Below are positions 46,881-57,689 of a stretch of 64,000 nt of DNA, in pieces (the stretch's first letter is position 1; each line of letters starts with the position of its first letter). Location: positions 186,001 to 250,000 of the forward strand of contig NC_135550.1 in NCBI RefSeq assembly GCF_964340395.1, given 5' to 3'. Below the pieces are notes generated by a model. The model saw nothing but the letters and a program-made list of their open reading frames with translations, did not search any database and was not told where the DNA came from. Source of the stretch: Glandiceps talaboti. Taxonomy: Eukaryota; Hemichordata; Enteropneusta; Spengelidae. Both the position numbers and the translations under genes were made by a program.

Positions 46881-49103
46881 CTAGGCCTCTAACCAGCCCT
46901 GGTCTGCAGCGTGCAGTGTGGTTTGTTTTACCTTGAAGCAGTCTGTGAGCTTTACTTCATGAGTTTTGGTACGGAACTGTGATTTGATAAATTTTCTGAT
47001 GTTGCATTTGTCATTATTTATTTCTGAAACTAGGTACTTATCACGGCTTCTTGTCTTGACTTTGTCCTTGTACAGGAACACTAGGTCTCCCATGGAAATG
47101 TTGTGACATGGTAGTGATGTTTTTCCATGGGCTTTTGATTTACCGCTCGGGAAATGGTCTTGGTTGCGTTTGAAGTGTTGGTGTAGGATTAGTTGTCTGT
47201 CATCAACTGCTAGTTGTTCACCGGTTACTTGGTCTCGTTGCGTCCATATTTCGCGTGCTGACAGACCTCCATGTCTGATTCGTGAGTTCATATTTACTGT
47301 TGCGAGTGCTAGAGTGACAGGCGTTAACATACTGCATTCTGGGTTAATGTTGAGGCATTCCAAACCAAGTTCTTTTACGGCATTCTCTGCTACTGGGTTT
47401 TTGTTGACGTTCTTGACATTGCCAATAGTTAACTTGATACCAAGAGCCTTTATGGATGGGTCGTTTGTGAGGGCTGTTAGACCTGGACCACCATCTATAC
47501 GGATTGATAGTTCTTCATCCCCAAGGGGTCGTACCTCAGCGCACAGGGTCAGTATTGCATCACGTATATGGTGATGTTGTTCACTTTCAATGAGTGCGGT
47601 GAGTGTAAACGAAGAGACAGTTTCCCTAAGGATAAAGACGTATTGTCGGTACCGACGCATGATGTCTGCTGCAAATGTCCTGCTGATATGTTCTGGGGGT
47701 GGCGATGTTGATTGTGGCGTGAGATGAGTAGGTATGGATTTCAGGGCTAGGCAATGGTGGCACGAGGAGCAGGTTCTGTCGAGTGCTTTGTCCATGTCTA
47801 GGGCATAGAAGTATCTACTGAGGAGGCGTTTCATCTGTTGATGTGATGGATGATTGAAACGTAGGTGTGTTGCTGTCAATAGGCCGTCAAGTACGCCTCG
47901 TGGTACAACGATACGTTCGCGTGTTGGCTGGAAAGGTTGACTGTCCTTGACTACCAGGAGTCCATCGTTGGCAACTGTGAGGTCCCGTAGATATCTTTTG
48001 ATGTCTGGTATTTTGGTTTGTTTTTTCGTTGGACGTGTTCCTTGAGTTAGATGTGCATGAGTTCGGCGTAGATCTGCGCATTCCAGTTGTGTAGCTAACC
48101 AGGCTGCACGATTTGTGAATGGCATTTTGGTGTGTCCATCGATGACATCTGGGACCGTTATGTGGTATACTACTGATTCCTCCAGGTTTTCTACAAATTT
48201 ACAAATTTGGCATGTTTGGTCTGAGCATTCTGCCGGGTGGCAACTTGCATAGTCAGATGGTAAATTGGCAACACCTGCGTTGTGTTGGATGTTGATCTTG
48301 TAGCGGCTTACCATCAAGAGAAATGTTGTTACCCTTGAGCTGGCCGAAAATTCCCCTCTGTTTAATTTCTGGCATGCTTGTACACATGGTCTACTGTCAG
48401 TCAGGAGTTGTGTATCATGTTTTGATTGAATAATGTATGGGGCGAAGTGCATGATGGCTGAGGCAATGCAGAGCGCCTCAATTTCACAGGGTAACCAGGT
48501 CACCTGATGTTTTCTGAGCTTGGCACTAAAGAAGCCCGATAGGAGTAGTGAGCCTTTCCTGCGAGTGTACAGCGTGGCCGCGATGCCCCTTTTCTTGACT
48601 GATCCATCAGTTACTATCCATAGCTGGTCTTGGGGGTGAGGCATAGTTATAGTTTTATTGTCCTTGAGGGCAAGCTGTGCGCATTTGAATGCTTGGAGTA
48701 ATTCGTCTGACCAAGTTAGTTTGTCCCGTGACTGTTTCCCTGCAGCTGCTTGATCCAGTGGGTCAAGTAGGTCTGCATATCCCTTGAGTACTCTACTAAG
48801 GACTTTGTAGGAGCCAATGAAGGAGCATTGGCTCTGCACCGTTTGTGGTGGGTCGACTGATGCTAGTGCGGAGATCCTATGCTTGTATTGTTCCTCCTGA
48901 CCAGATCCATCCAAGTATGGTAGCTGACTTTGGGCAGATGGTTGTTTTTTTGCGGACAGGCGTAGGTTGTTTGAATGTAGTGCTGTTAGTGTGCGTTTCC
49001 AGTTGATTAGTGTTTCTTCTGGAGTATTACCACCAATATACAGATCATCCGCTATTTTGGTAACGAATCCCTCCTGAATCAGGTCTCCCAGCACTCTGCA
49101 CAT
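46881..49103 (-). CDS. LTR retrotransposon Pol: reverse transcriptase C-half, RNase H, integrase
   Basis: The 740-codon frame starts in the reverse transcriptase palm. The active-site box reads KIADDLYIGGNTPEE near residue 20. Two compensating frameshifts scramble about 20 residues after RLSAKK. RNase H starts at LWIVTDGSVKKRG near residue 155 and continues through PCEIEALCIASA and LLTDSRPCVQAC. Integrase has an H2C2 zinc domain (HLRFNHPSHQQMK ... CSSCHHC) near residue 410, and candidate DDE residues in RTFAADIMRR, IRIDGGPG and NPVAENAVKELG. A chromodomain is not evident. The frame is separated from the upstream Pol part by a frameshift near 49140. Confidence 0.88.
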   Translation of the reverse strand: MCRVLGDLIQEGFVTKIADDLYIGGNTPEETLINWKRTLTALHSNNLRLSAKKQPSAQSQLPYLDGSGQEEQYKHRISALASVDPPQTVQSQCSFIGSYKVLSRVLKGYADLLDPLDQAAAGKQSRDKLTWSDELLQAFKCAQLALKDNKTITMPHPQDQLWIVTDGSVKKRGIAATLYTRRKGSLLLSGFFSAKLRKHQVTWLPCEIEALCIASAIMHFAPYIIQSKHDTQLLTDSRPCVQACQKLNRGEFSASSRVTTFLLMVSRYKINIQHNAGVANLPSDYASCHPAECSDQTCQICKFVENLEESVVYHITVPDVIDGHTKMPFTNRAAWLATQLECADLRRTHAHLTQGTRPTKKQTKIPDIKRYLRDLTVANDGLLVVKDSQPFQPTRERIVVPRGVLDGLLTATHLRFNHPSHQQMKRLLSRYFYALDMDKALDRTCSSCHHCLALKSIPTHLTPQSTSPPPEHISRTFAADIMRRYRQYVFILRETVSSFTLTALIESEQHHHIRDAILTLCAEVRPLGDEELSIRIDGGPGLTALTNDPSIKALGIKLTIGNVKNVNKNPVAENAVKELGLECLNINPECSMLTPVTLALATVNMNSRIRHGGLSAREIWTQRDQVTGEQLAVDDRQLILHQHFKRNQDHFPSGKSKAHGKTSLPCHNISMGDLVFLYKDKVKTRSRDKYLVSEINNDKCNIRKFIKSQFRTKTHEVKLTDCFKVKQTTLHAADQGWLEA

Positions 49104-49122
49104 AAGCTCTTCTAGGCATGTT

Positions 49123-51159
49123 TCAGATCCTGGTATTTCTCATGGCAGATCGGGTGTATACTCTCACGCCCTTGAAAGGGGTAGCTACTCCACAGTATTT
49201 CATGGATTTTTTCGATAGTGGTATCTGATAGTATGCCTGGTTCAGGTCTGTTGCGATGACATAATTCCAAGTTGCTATGTCACGTAATACTTTGTTGACA
49301 TTTGGCATTAGTGATGGCTGAGGTTTGCTATACTGACTGACTTCTCCAAACGATGTTACTAGTCTATGGCCCCCATTTGTTTTCTTTACAAGAAATGATA
49401 GGTTAAGGTATTCGACCGTGGTGTTGACATCTTCGGGTTTCGCGAAGACTCCCATGGCTTCGAGTTCATCAAATTTGTTCTGTAAGATGATGAGGTTGTC
49501 CCTGTTGTAGTGTGGTAGCCTGCCTTTACGTTGTGGTGGAAGCACTGGGCCCATGTTCACCGTTGATTCAATTCTGCCACTCGTACCATTATATTTACTA
49601 ATTTCAGGGTTGAAGACATCGTCATATTGAAGGTTGAGTGATTCAAATTCATCCCACATTTGTACTGAGAGTTGCCCATCTGGGTCTAGGTTTATGTTGG
49701 TGGAGTATGGTTTACTCGGTGGTTTGGGTGTAGCTTGTAGTTCCACAACCTTGGTGATTGGTATTTCTGTCACCAGTGGGTGAGCTTGGCAGAGATGATC
49801 ATGTTTCTTAATGGTTAATGGTTCATTTGTTGGGTTTGTGACCCGAAGTGTATATCTGACTGAATGGATCTCTTGTGGGTGTGGCCAGGCGCGGTTAGTG
49901 GTATTGGTCTGGTTGACCTTGCTGTCGAAGCGGGGTTCCAGTGCTAAGACAGTGTCCGGCTCACCCTCAGTTGGAGTAGTTAGTTGGATGTACTCCCCCG
50001 GGAGTAATGTCTGTCGTGTTGGAGAGCGTAAGAGGAAGGTTTGTGTACGACGGATGGATGTGGTTGTGTGTGGCTGGTGACCATAATGGATTATGTCCAC
50101 TCCATTGATGACGATCTGACGTTTGGCTGGACGGGTTGCGATATCATTGGTAACAAGGAAGGGGTTTCCTGCGAGCACATCAACATCTAGTTTGTCTACA
50201 ACTAACGCATCTAGGTGGAAAATATGCTTGTCGCGAGTTAGTTGGCAGTGTACTTCCCCTGTGATGTGTAGTGGGGTGATACTATCTGCTTGGTGTGCTA
50301 CCTGTGAGGCTGGTGTTACTGGCAAACCGATTGACCTTGCGTATGGGGCCCTGATTAAGTTTGAGGTTGCGCCAGTGTCCAGTATAATTTTGACACTATG
50401 GCTATCGTAGTAGGTGTAGAGGAATGGTGATTGTATGATGTTTACCCGTAGTGTTGTTGGGTGATCTAGGAGGCCGCTAGGTTGGTTAGTGGCCTCTTCC
50501 GGTTGTGTATGGTAGTCGTCCTCATGGATGAATTGTTCGGGGTCGTTTTCATCATCCTGTTGGACAAGGCGAGTGCGACCAATGGCTTGTTTGTCTTCAT
50601 CCGGCAGGAATCGGCAATCGATAAGGAAGTGTATAGAGTAGCCTCCATGGCTGGCTGCACGGCATATGGTACATGATCTGGTAAACTTTTTCCGTCTTTG
50701 GAATGCACGAGGTTGTGGGGTGTACTGTGATCGGGAACTTGCATTGAAAGCACCTGTGCGCATTATTCTATTATCTTCGATGTTACGTAGTTCATCCTGC
50801 AACGATGGTAGCGCCTGCGAGATTTCAGGTTTCAATGACGCTAACGATTTGTTTCGTAAGGCAGAGCCATACTTCATTTTGACTAGTTGAGGCAGTCCCG
50901 GGTTAATGAGCTGCAGCCATAAAAATACTATAGTATTTTCAAGTGTTGGGGTCATGTCTTCATCTGTTGTTAATTTCTCTCCTTGGTGTGTAATTCCACC
51001 GTCCTTAGTCATGAGGTTGTCATCAAAGAATGCTTGTAAGCGTTGGTAAAAGTGTTTCTGGTTTTTCAGCTGGTTGGAGGGCGATTTTCCATAGATCCAG
51101 AAAGTGGGCCCCAGTTGATTGGAAGCCAAAGTACTGGCGTATCTTTTGCCAGATGTCAT
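49123..51159 (-). CDS. LTR retrotransposon Gag C-half, protease and reverse transcriptase N-half
   Basis: The 678-codon frame is entered by frameshift: its first residues overlap the Gag frame and become meaningful at [15 protein letters not shown] zinc-knuckle-like [20 protein letters not shown] lies near residue 165, the aspartic protease motif [15 protein letters not shown] near residue 257, and the reverse transcriptase N-half in the last 150 residues ([49 protein letters not shown]). Motif A's aspartate is in ATDLNQAYY. The frame is lost at TRSAM by a small deletion; the minus strand continues as [14 protein letters not shown] in another frame. Confidence 0.85.
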   Translation of the reverse strand: MTSGKRYASTLASNQLGPTFWIYGKSPSNQLKNQKHFYQRLQAFFDDNLMTKDGGITHQGEKLTTDEDMTPTLENTIVFLWLQLINPGLPQLVKMKYGSALRNKSLASLKPEISQALPSLQDELRNIEDNRIMRTGAFNASSRSQYTPQPRAFQRRKKFTRSCTICRAASHGGYSIHFLIDCRFLPDEDKQAIGRTRLVQQDDENDPEQFIHEDDYHTQPEEATNQPSGLLDHPTTLRVNIIQSPFLYTYYDSHSVKIILDTGATSNLIRAPYARSIGLPVTPASQVAHQADSITPLHITGEVHCQLTRDKHIFHLDALVVDKLDVDVLAGNPFLVTNDIATRPAKRQIVINGVDIIHYGHQPHTTTSIRRTQTFLLRSPTRQTLLPGEYIQLTTPTEGEPDTVLALEPRFDSKVNQTNTTNRAWPHPQEIHSVRYTLRVTNPTNEPLTIKKHDHLCQAHPLVTEIPITKVVELQATPKPPSKPYSTNINLDPDGQLSVQMWDEFESLNLQYDDVFNPEISKYNGTSGRIESTVNMGPVLPPQRKGRLPHYNRDNLIILQNKFDELEAMGVFAKPEDVNTTVEYLNLSFLVKKTNGGHRLVTSFGEVSQYSKPQPSLMPNVNKVLRDIATWNYVIATDLNQAYYQIPLSKKSMKYCGVATPFKGVRVYTRSAMRNTRI

Positions 51160-51469
51160 TCAAGGATGTTGATTGTTTGATAATAGAGCTTCTAGATATT
51201 ACACTGCAATAGTTTGCTATAAAACCAAGCATTAGATCCAGCTGTATATTTTTTGCGTGGCTGCTTTTCGTTTGGCGGCTGGGACGGCTTCGGCCCCTAT
51301 TTACATTTGAAGGGCTTTTCTTCTGCCACTCGAATCCGTCTGTCAGAAATGCCGGGAAGTTGTCATCGAGTGACAGCAGGTACATTAAATTCTGTCTCCA
51401 ATTTTTGAACGATGTGATAGTCTCGTTTTCCGTTAGTTGCCATTGTTTAGGCGCCCTGAGCGATGCCAT
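51023..51469 (-). CDS. LTR retrotransposon Gag N-terminus
   Basis: The frame starts at ATG 51467-51469 with [20 protein letters not shown] and reads a Gag-like sequence ([54 protein letters not shown]). It is meaningful to about PAEKPETL near 51055, after which the next frame takes over, so a single frameshift separates the two Gag halves. It may be a decay mutation or a programmed shift; the other breaks favour decay. Confidence 0.8.
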   Translation of the reverse strand: MASLRAPKQWQLTENETITSFKNWRQNLMYLLSLDDNFPAFLTDGFEWQKKSPSNVNRGRSRPSRQTKSSHAKNIQLDLMLGFIANYCSVISRSSIIKQSTSLNDIWQKIRQYFGFQSTGAHFLDLWKIALQPAEKPETLLPTLTSIL

Positions 51470-51644
51470 GATGTTAGACTCGGGGGCGTATACGGGTAGT
51501 ACAAGTATGAAGTATTAACAGTGAACGGATAGTTCTGAATACTAAGCTGTTTCTACTGCGTCCGTTGTTCATAAAGTTGTTTTGTTGCGTCCGTTGTTAG
51601 CTCTGATGAGTCTTCTGTTTGTTGAAGGCTTTGTGAGGTCGTGG

Positions 51645-51667
51645 ATTCTTTGCTTCCGCTGCCACCA
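51645..51667 (-). promoter_or_regulatory. Primer-binding site of the LTR retrotransposon
   Basis: Immediately inside the 5' LTR the minus strand reads TGGTGGCAGCGGAAGC. The TGG start matches the CCA end of a tRNA; the tRNA species is not assigned. Confidence 0.6.
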
Positions 51668-51814
51668 CGTCAATAAAGACAGAACTATGTGGATACTAAC
51701 GAACTTTATTAGAGAACACGCTAAGAGCGAAAGTACAAGGGAACAAACAGAGAACAAACAAACTATCATATAAACGAAAGGATCCACATGAAGTAAGTGG
51801 ACAGTGTGATGGCG
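51668..51814 (-). repeat. 5' LTR
   Basis: It is the partner of 46087-46224, with the additional ATGAAGTA and AG insertions. The Gag start lies about 200 bp inside it. Confidence 0.85.
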
Positions 51815-53062
51815 CATTTTGTTTTACTTTGTCGCCAACTTTTCAACCATTTTACAACTGTAATAAATTTATTACTTATTCTTTTGAGTAGTTTTTTTCA
51901 GAATGTTACAATATATGTATTCAGAAATTTGGAATATTGCAAATAGAAATGATGACACTTTACATTTTATATACTGTTTACATGTAACAAAGTTTGATTC
52001 ACTGAGTTGAGCATTTATTGCACACAGAGAAACAATATACAAGTAAAAGAAAGCCGCAAAGCAATACATGTAGAAAGTGATTATCATACAACATTATATA
52101 CAATACTACCCATACAGTATGTAAAGCCCACAACAGAGTCATTGCTTTTGCATGTAAATGAATAAAAATGACATGACGGTCTAGGTTTGACTGCATGAGA
52201 TCTCTTTCACTCCTTGTAACCCCTTTCAAATTCCAGCGATCATGTCCCTCAAGTGTTTTGATGTGAGGCAGATCATGTGATGTGGTTTGGTTATGCTATA
52301 TTAAACTGATGTAAATTGTGATAGGAGTTGTCATATAGAAGTATCCATCACGTAACTGTGAGTCATGTTTTGCTATAGACAGTGGAGAAGATAATTTTCC
52401 ACTGTCTATGGTTTTTCACAATATGCCTGCATGTATTACTTTGCCAAACAATACGAAAGGTACTAGTCTATCTGCTAGACCTCAGATATTCTTCAAATAG
52501 AAGACGACACACGACCGAACATCGCTATCGAGGATGGAACATCCAAGGTCTAGCAAATGTCATCAGGATATAAATAACTGGCAATCAGAGAACCGTATTT
52601 TAGCGACAAGCACAAACAGAGGACAATAGCTAATTTGACATGCATATTCATCTTAAGGAGGGGCTTGTAAAAATAACCACCAATGCGTTAACTGAAATGT
52701 GTGAATGTCATGTCTACACACTCATCAAACACAATTACCATAAACCGATAAGACATAGTAATGACGTAAATGTGTTTGTCAACACCTGCATGCAGAGATT
52801 GAATATATTAAAGTATATATATGCATATATGGCCCAACCCACCGCTTATCGTAATCGAATTCTATATAGCCTCGCATAAATCAACAAACCACACGATATT
52901 ATGCGATATTTTGATGGGAAAGTTTGCTATCCTCCTGACAGAATCATCAAATGTAATAGATGACTTGCAATATCGGCACTTGAACTCTCATGTGAACTTG
53001 AAGCCCACTCAGATCAAATATCGTTGACATGTAAATGCATACCGCCTTATGTTATCGACCTA
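51815..53062. other. Non-coding stretch with a short hairpin
   Basis: No gene is recognised. A hairpin with arms of about 15 bp (ATAGACAGTGGA ... TCCACTGTCTAT) lies at about 52375-52410. Confidence 0.5.
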
Positions 53063-53412
53063 CACTGAGTATATTCATAATTTTGACTGTCCCAAACGAG
53101 CAAGTTTTACAAGGCAATAACTCAGCTAAAGCTCACTCGATTTCCAACCTGTTTCCACAGAAATTGTCAGCTTCCGGTTGAAAGTAATGCTATCGGACCT
53201 TTGACCCTTACCGATGACGCAGTCACAGCTGTTTAAACAACAAAACACTGATAGTACCCGAAGAGGGACTCTGGTAGCTTTCGGTGTAACGTTGAAAGTG
53301 CTAGAGACCCTTGTAGCATACCTGAGGCAAGGATCGAGCTGTTAATCCCCAGATTAACACCTTGAACAATAGCCATTACCGATATGTCTTCTTACTTGTC
53401 TGTGGGTATGTC
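53063..53412 (+). repeat. Upstream pLTR-like direct repeat of the Penelope-like element
   Basis: It is about 350 bp, diverged from its downstream partner by many substitutions and small indels, and joined directly to the 3' part of the coding region. That suggests it derives from a preceding tandem copy. Confidence 0.65.
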
Positions 53413-53424
53413 AATGATACTTGT

Positions 53425-55870
53425 ATTAAGATCAGAGAAGTAGATGACCCAGGATTCACTGAGCAGATCAACAACATAGACCCCCCCCCCCCCACATCAA
53501 GTTCACCATGGAGGAAAAACAAGATAACAAGATGGCAAACTATCATTCCTTGACACCTGTGTACTACCGTGAGAAATCAAGGATGGTGGCAGAACCTACA
53601 CACACAGATCATTATTATAACTTTCATTCTAATCACCACCTACAACATAAAAGATCAGTTGTCTACTCTCTCCTCCACTGGGTCGACTCAGTAATCATGG
53701 AAGAAGACGACAAAGTGAGAGAAAGGCACAAATCAAAGCAGTACTTCACAAGAATAGATACAAACAATGGATGTTCAAAGCACCGAAATGACATTCACAG
53801 TGGAAACAACCTACCACCACTCCACATTTCTCCAAATCACAATCCTTTCCACTTCCATACATGGCACATCAGAAAACCTAAGCAAAATTTTCAGAAAATA
53901 TATCATCAATACATACCACAGACCTGTCAACACCAAAATACCAAACACAATCCACCAAGAAATGCGGAGTTATTTACAACTTAAAATGTGCAGACTGTGA
54001 TGAAGGTATTAATACATTGGAGAAACAGCCAGGTCATTTGGTACCCGCCTCAAAAAACATCAGAGACAGAAAGGAACACTCACAACAGCAGGGAAACATC
54101 TCAAAAATAGCGCCAATGGTGTTGTAGCACAACTGTACAGTTTAAAAAAATGTTTACCCACATGCTGATCCATGCTAGGTATAGGTGTTCATTTGCTGAA
54201 TGATTATCCAGTTGCCTATCCAACCCTGTTGTTACCTTTGCAATGCACACAATCATTTGGCTGTTGCTATGGGCGTGGTCATGTTGCTAGACTTATTTGC
54301 ATACATGTTTTGAATGTTTGCTCCCTTATCTATGAATCCCTGATGTTATCTTTGCAATATATGTGATTATAAGGCGTGGTCTTGTTGCTAGGTACATTTG
54401 CATACATTTTTTGAATGTTTGTTCACTTGTCTATGAATCACTATTTATTATCTTAGTGAAATACACCACTGTTTGACTGTTGCTATGGGCGTGGTCATGA
54501 TTGCTAGGTATATTTACATATTTTTTTGAATGTTTACTCACTGGCCTATCAGATGATGTTATTTAATTAAAATATACGCCGTCTACAGTCATCTTATGAA
54601 GGGAAATATACATTTTTAGAAATGTTACATTCCTAGAAAGAATACTGATGTTTCTGTGATGTAAATAGCAGATTGAATTACGACATACCGTCATAGGAAG
54701 AATTGAAGCTATGTATGTTGATGTGAGTCCACCCACGTGGAATATGTTTACAGTTACACATCGTTGTATGTACATGTGCTACAAAATATACCAATGCATG
54801 CCAAGTCAGTCATTTTCTAAATCCTCCAAAATAATATAGATTAAAAAATGAAATTCTTCAGTTGTCCCCCCCCCCTATTTTGAACTAAATCCCAAAAAAT
54901 TTTATGCAAAGGGGGGGGGGGGATCAATCAGTATAAGGCGTATTATCATTCGTATGTAGCCTGCACAACTTCAAATTTATTGTGAGGGAAACCGCCAACC
55001 CGAGGAATTACGGTACTGCCATTTGGTTGTTGCTAAGGGTGTGGTCATTGTGTCAAAATCTTTTGTTGTAAATCTGCAGAATAACACTTCCAGAAACATC
55101 TCACGAAGTTTCAGTCTTATTATTGACCAAGTACTTTTTGAAATAAAGTTTTTGACCAAACTCCACATTTTTACACCTAATTTGTAAAATACTAATATGC
55201 TTAATATTTCTTCATCTATACACCTCCAGATGCATCCTCATTAAATTTCAGTCCAATCTGCTGAGTAGTTTAGGAATTAAAGATTTTTGACCAAAAAGAC
55301 GCATCTTTAGCCCTAATTTGCATATCACTGGTGGGATCATGATGTCGTGAACAATTCTTTATCTAAACACCCTTAAGAATGTTCCCACCAAATTTCAGAC
55401 TGATCTGCCAAGTAATTTTTTAGTTTAAGTTTTTTTTGACCAAAAATCACATCTTTTGACCCAAATCACTCACCGGTGGTAAGATCATTTTGATTTGAAC
55501 AATTTCCCAACTAGACACCCAAGGCAATACACCCACCAAATATCATGGCAATCTGTCTGGCGGTTTTTGACTTTAAGTTGTTTACACACACACACACACA
55601 GACAGACACTTTGCCATGCCTATAGCACTACTGAACCTTATCAGTTCAGCTGTCCTAAAAACACCCTATGTAACTATGGAACAAGCCAAAATTATGGGCA
55701 GAGAAGACAAATACTGGCCTAGGAAAATACGAGAGTCTATTGAAATCAGACAACACCAACCTTCCCTCAACTGTGGTATTGGATACCATCTTCCACCCAT
55801 TTACAATAGTCTACTGTTGGGTGATTCCATTCGTAGTTCACCTGACTGTATTACGCTGATGACGTCCTAG
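53425..55870 (+). pseudogene. Penelope-like reverse transcriptase end and GIY-YIG endonuclease, disrupted
   Basis: Coding pieces in order: TCIKIREVDDPGFTEQINNID (53425-53480, end of the reverse transcriptase thumb); a C-run with a frameshift; KFTMEEKQDNKM and AEPTHTDHYYNFHSNHH-type linker (53508-53760); CGVIYNLKCADCDE (about 53955-54000); then, after another frameshift, YIGETARSFGTRLKKH (54018-54065), the GIY-YIG signature. After the D insertion the domain resumes with AKIMGREDKYWPRKIRESIE and HQPSLNCGIGYHL (55680-55790). Order and motifs match Penelope elements (reverse transcriptase followed by GIY-YIG). The catalytic palm is absent, so this is a dead 3' fragment. Confidence 0.8.
54108..55656 (+). 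repeat. Dispersed repeat D, copy nested in the Penelope-like element
   Basis: It starts TAGCGCCAATGGTGTTGTAG and ends TTCAGCTGTCCTAAAAA. The coding sequence of the endonuclease is interrupted at AAACATCTCAAAAA and resumes at AAAAACACCCTATG, so the insertion is flanked by A-rich direct repeats. Inside are three or four GTTGCTATGGGCGTGGTC modules, a C-run/G-run pair near 54866-54922, and the usual 3' blocks with (AC)n and CAGACAGACA. Confidence 0.7.
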
Positions 55871-56119
55871 TGACTCGGACAAAAACTCTGTACTCACTTA
55901 ATACAGATTCCAATATGTATCGTTATTTCATTATATCCTCATGTAAACATCGGAACTCTTATGACTAAGGAATGAAATATCTACTTTTCTGACAAAAATC
56001 CAAGTGGGTAGGACGAATATCCCAGATTGTGGCTTACTACAGAGCCATAGAACATTACTTGACCAATCGTCACATTTTATTGTACTGTGCATAACTTATT
56101 CTACATTTCTGCATTCTTC

Positions 56120-56470
56120 ACTCAAATATGCTCATTATATAACATAAACTTGACCGTGCCAAACAAGTGGCAATAACTCAACTAAATCTCGCTCGATTTT
56201 CAAACTGTTTTTGCTAAAATGTCTGCTTTCACATAAAGATTACGCATTCGGACCTTTGACTTTTATCGATGACATAGTATTGTTATAAGAAACAAAAACC
56301 GTTGGTTCCCGAAGAGCAACTCACGTTTCACTTAGTAACTTCTGGTGTATGTTTGAAACAAAAGCGACCCTTGCAGCCTACCCGAGATAATGACTGAGCT
56401 TGTAATCCCCCATTAACACCTTGGAACAATACCCATTGCTGATCTGTTTCTTCCTTGTCTGTGTCATAGT
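56120..56470 (+). repeat. Downstream pLTR-like direct repeat of the Penelope-like element
   Basis: It is the partner of 53063-53412, following the endonuclease stop by about 250 bp. Confidence 0.65.
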
Positions 56471-57575
56471 TGATTGTTGTACTACTTTGTACTAGTCTTT
56501 TCTTCTACAAATATAACAAGTATATAAAGTTGTTTTTACTTCAGCAGTGGCTCACATCATGCAAGGACAAACATTTTTACGTTGAAACACCTCTCAGCTC
56601 AGTTACGTATTAACGATATTCATGTCTTTTTTTATTATATTCCTTGAAATAGTACTAAGAAACACAGACTTGTCCTTGTCTGTGTAATAGAGTAGATACT
56701 GTTAATAGAAGACAAACAAACATATTATAGGATGACTTAACCATGACACAATATACCTTATACTTACATTAATTACAAAATTCCACTCAAAAAATGATCA
56801 AGAAAACTGTTGGCTTGATTAGAGGGGGCACTAGTCCCAGCTTACAAACTGTAACACTAACTAGTGTTACAGTTTGTAAGCTGGGACTAAACTGTGTGTT
56901 TTAAACTTGATGTATTTTACATTGGTGGAGTTGATGATCACAATCATAAGTGAGTTTGACAATTGGTTGGTCTGTATATTTGTTGAACAAAGCATTTACA
57001 TTAACCTTATTTCAGAGTATTTAGAAAGTATACATGCTTTAATTATTTGCATTTTGAAAGGGTTTGCGAAAGGGTTTGTGTGTGTTGGGGGGGGGGGGTC
57101 TGCACAGATTTCGATACCTTTTACCATCCTTTTGATGTAGAACTAGGGGAACATACTAGGTAAATTTCACCTGCTTAAAACAAAAATGCTGTTCAGCACT
57201 CTGCACATGAACAGAAATCAGTATCCATGGTATGTATATGTTGGTGTATAGAAACCAAAATTATACGTTGAATTCATGAGACAATGTGCCATGGTCTAGG
57301 ACATTGACAAAATCTGGATGGAACAATTAATAAGTATCTAAAGAACATCCAACCTTATTTCAAAGCACTGTGAAGTAATCTCAATATCTTCCCTGTCACC
57401 AATATTGTATTCTTTTATGTGAAAGTCATCACTAAGTAATTAAACACTTCTATAAGTCAGGCGTACACACACTTTTATAACATTAAATGTCAACATGGCT
57501 GGAAGTTAAGTAGCATTGGTTCCATGCTAAAATAATTCTTTGATTGCTGAATTTGTGACCACACTCTATCATCAT
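56471..57575. other. Non-coding stretch with a perfect palindrome
   Basis: No gene is recognised. The palindrome at 56832-56889 and a G-run near 57087 are the only notable structures. Confidence 0.5.
56832..56889. repeat. Palindrome with 28-bp perfect arms and 2-nt spacer
   Basis: The left arm starts TAGTCCCAGCTTACAAACTG and ends AACACTA at 56859. After AC (56860-56861) the exact reverse complement runs to 56889. All 28 positions pair. Confidence 0.95.
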
Positions 57576-57680
57576 TTACTTCTTTGTCTTCTGTGTGGCG
57601 GACAGAGCACTTTTGGCAACCATCATACAAGCTACAGCAGCACCAATACCAATTGTCATGTATGTCAGGACACCATTGAC
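57576..57680 (-). CDS. Candidate terminal exon ending in a membrane helix, gene unknown
   Basis: On the minus strand an acceptor (ATTTTTGTCCTTGTAG) precedes an open 105-nt stretch. It reads VNGVLTYMTIGIGAAVACMM and then VAKSALSATQKTKK before TAA at 57576-57578. The peptide is one glycine/alanine-rich hydrophobic helix followed by a short basic tail, as at the C-terminus of a small membrane protein. I do not recognise the family. Upstream exons would lie at higher coordinates and were not found. A fragment of repeat D begins about 10 bp from the exon and forms part of its polypyrimidine region. It could be a chance frame. Confidence 0.4.
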   Translation of the reverse strand, partial: VNGVLTYMTIGIGAAVACMMVAKSALSATQKTKK

Positions 57681-57689
57681 CTACAAGGA

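Larger units (their letters stand above)
46087..51814 (-). mobile_element. LTR retrotransposon with short, nearly identical LTRs
   Basis: LTRs of 138 and 147 bp flank an internal region coding for Gag, protease, reverse transcriptase, RNase H and integrase in that order on the minus strand. The LTRs differ mainly by an 8-bp and a 2-bp indel, so the insertion is fairly recent, yet the coding region has several frameshifts. No clear target duplication beyond CAT is visible. PR-RT-RH-INT order excludes Copia and fits Ty3/Gypsy or BEL/Pao; I cannot settle which by eye. A pair of roughly 55-bp direct repeats 102 bp apart (from 46385 and 46487) lies between the last coding frame and the 3' LTR. Confidence 0.85.
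53063..56470 (+). mobile_element. Truncated Penelope-like element with long terminal direct repeats
   Basis: About 350 bp at 53063-53412 recurs in diverged form at about 56120-56470. Shared landmarks in order are AATAACTCA(G/A)CTAAA, CGGACCTTTGAC, CCCGAAGAG, GACCCTTG(T/C)AGC, ATTAACACCTTG and AACAATA(G/C)CCATT. Between them lies the end of a Penelope reverse transcriptase and a GIY-YIG endonuclease, interrupted by repeat D at 54108-55656. Direct repeats flanking the body (pLTRs) are typical of Penelope-like elements, which often integrate as partial tandems. Confidence 0.75.

Noticed and set aside
46881-51469. A novel multi-gene system on the minus strand
   Set aside because: Gag, protease, reverse transcriptase, RNase H and integrase motifs and flanking LTRs identify an ordinary LTR retrotransposon.
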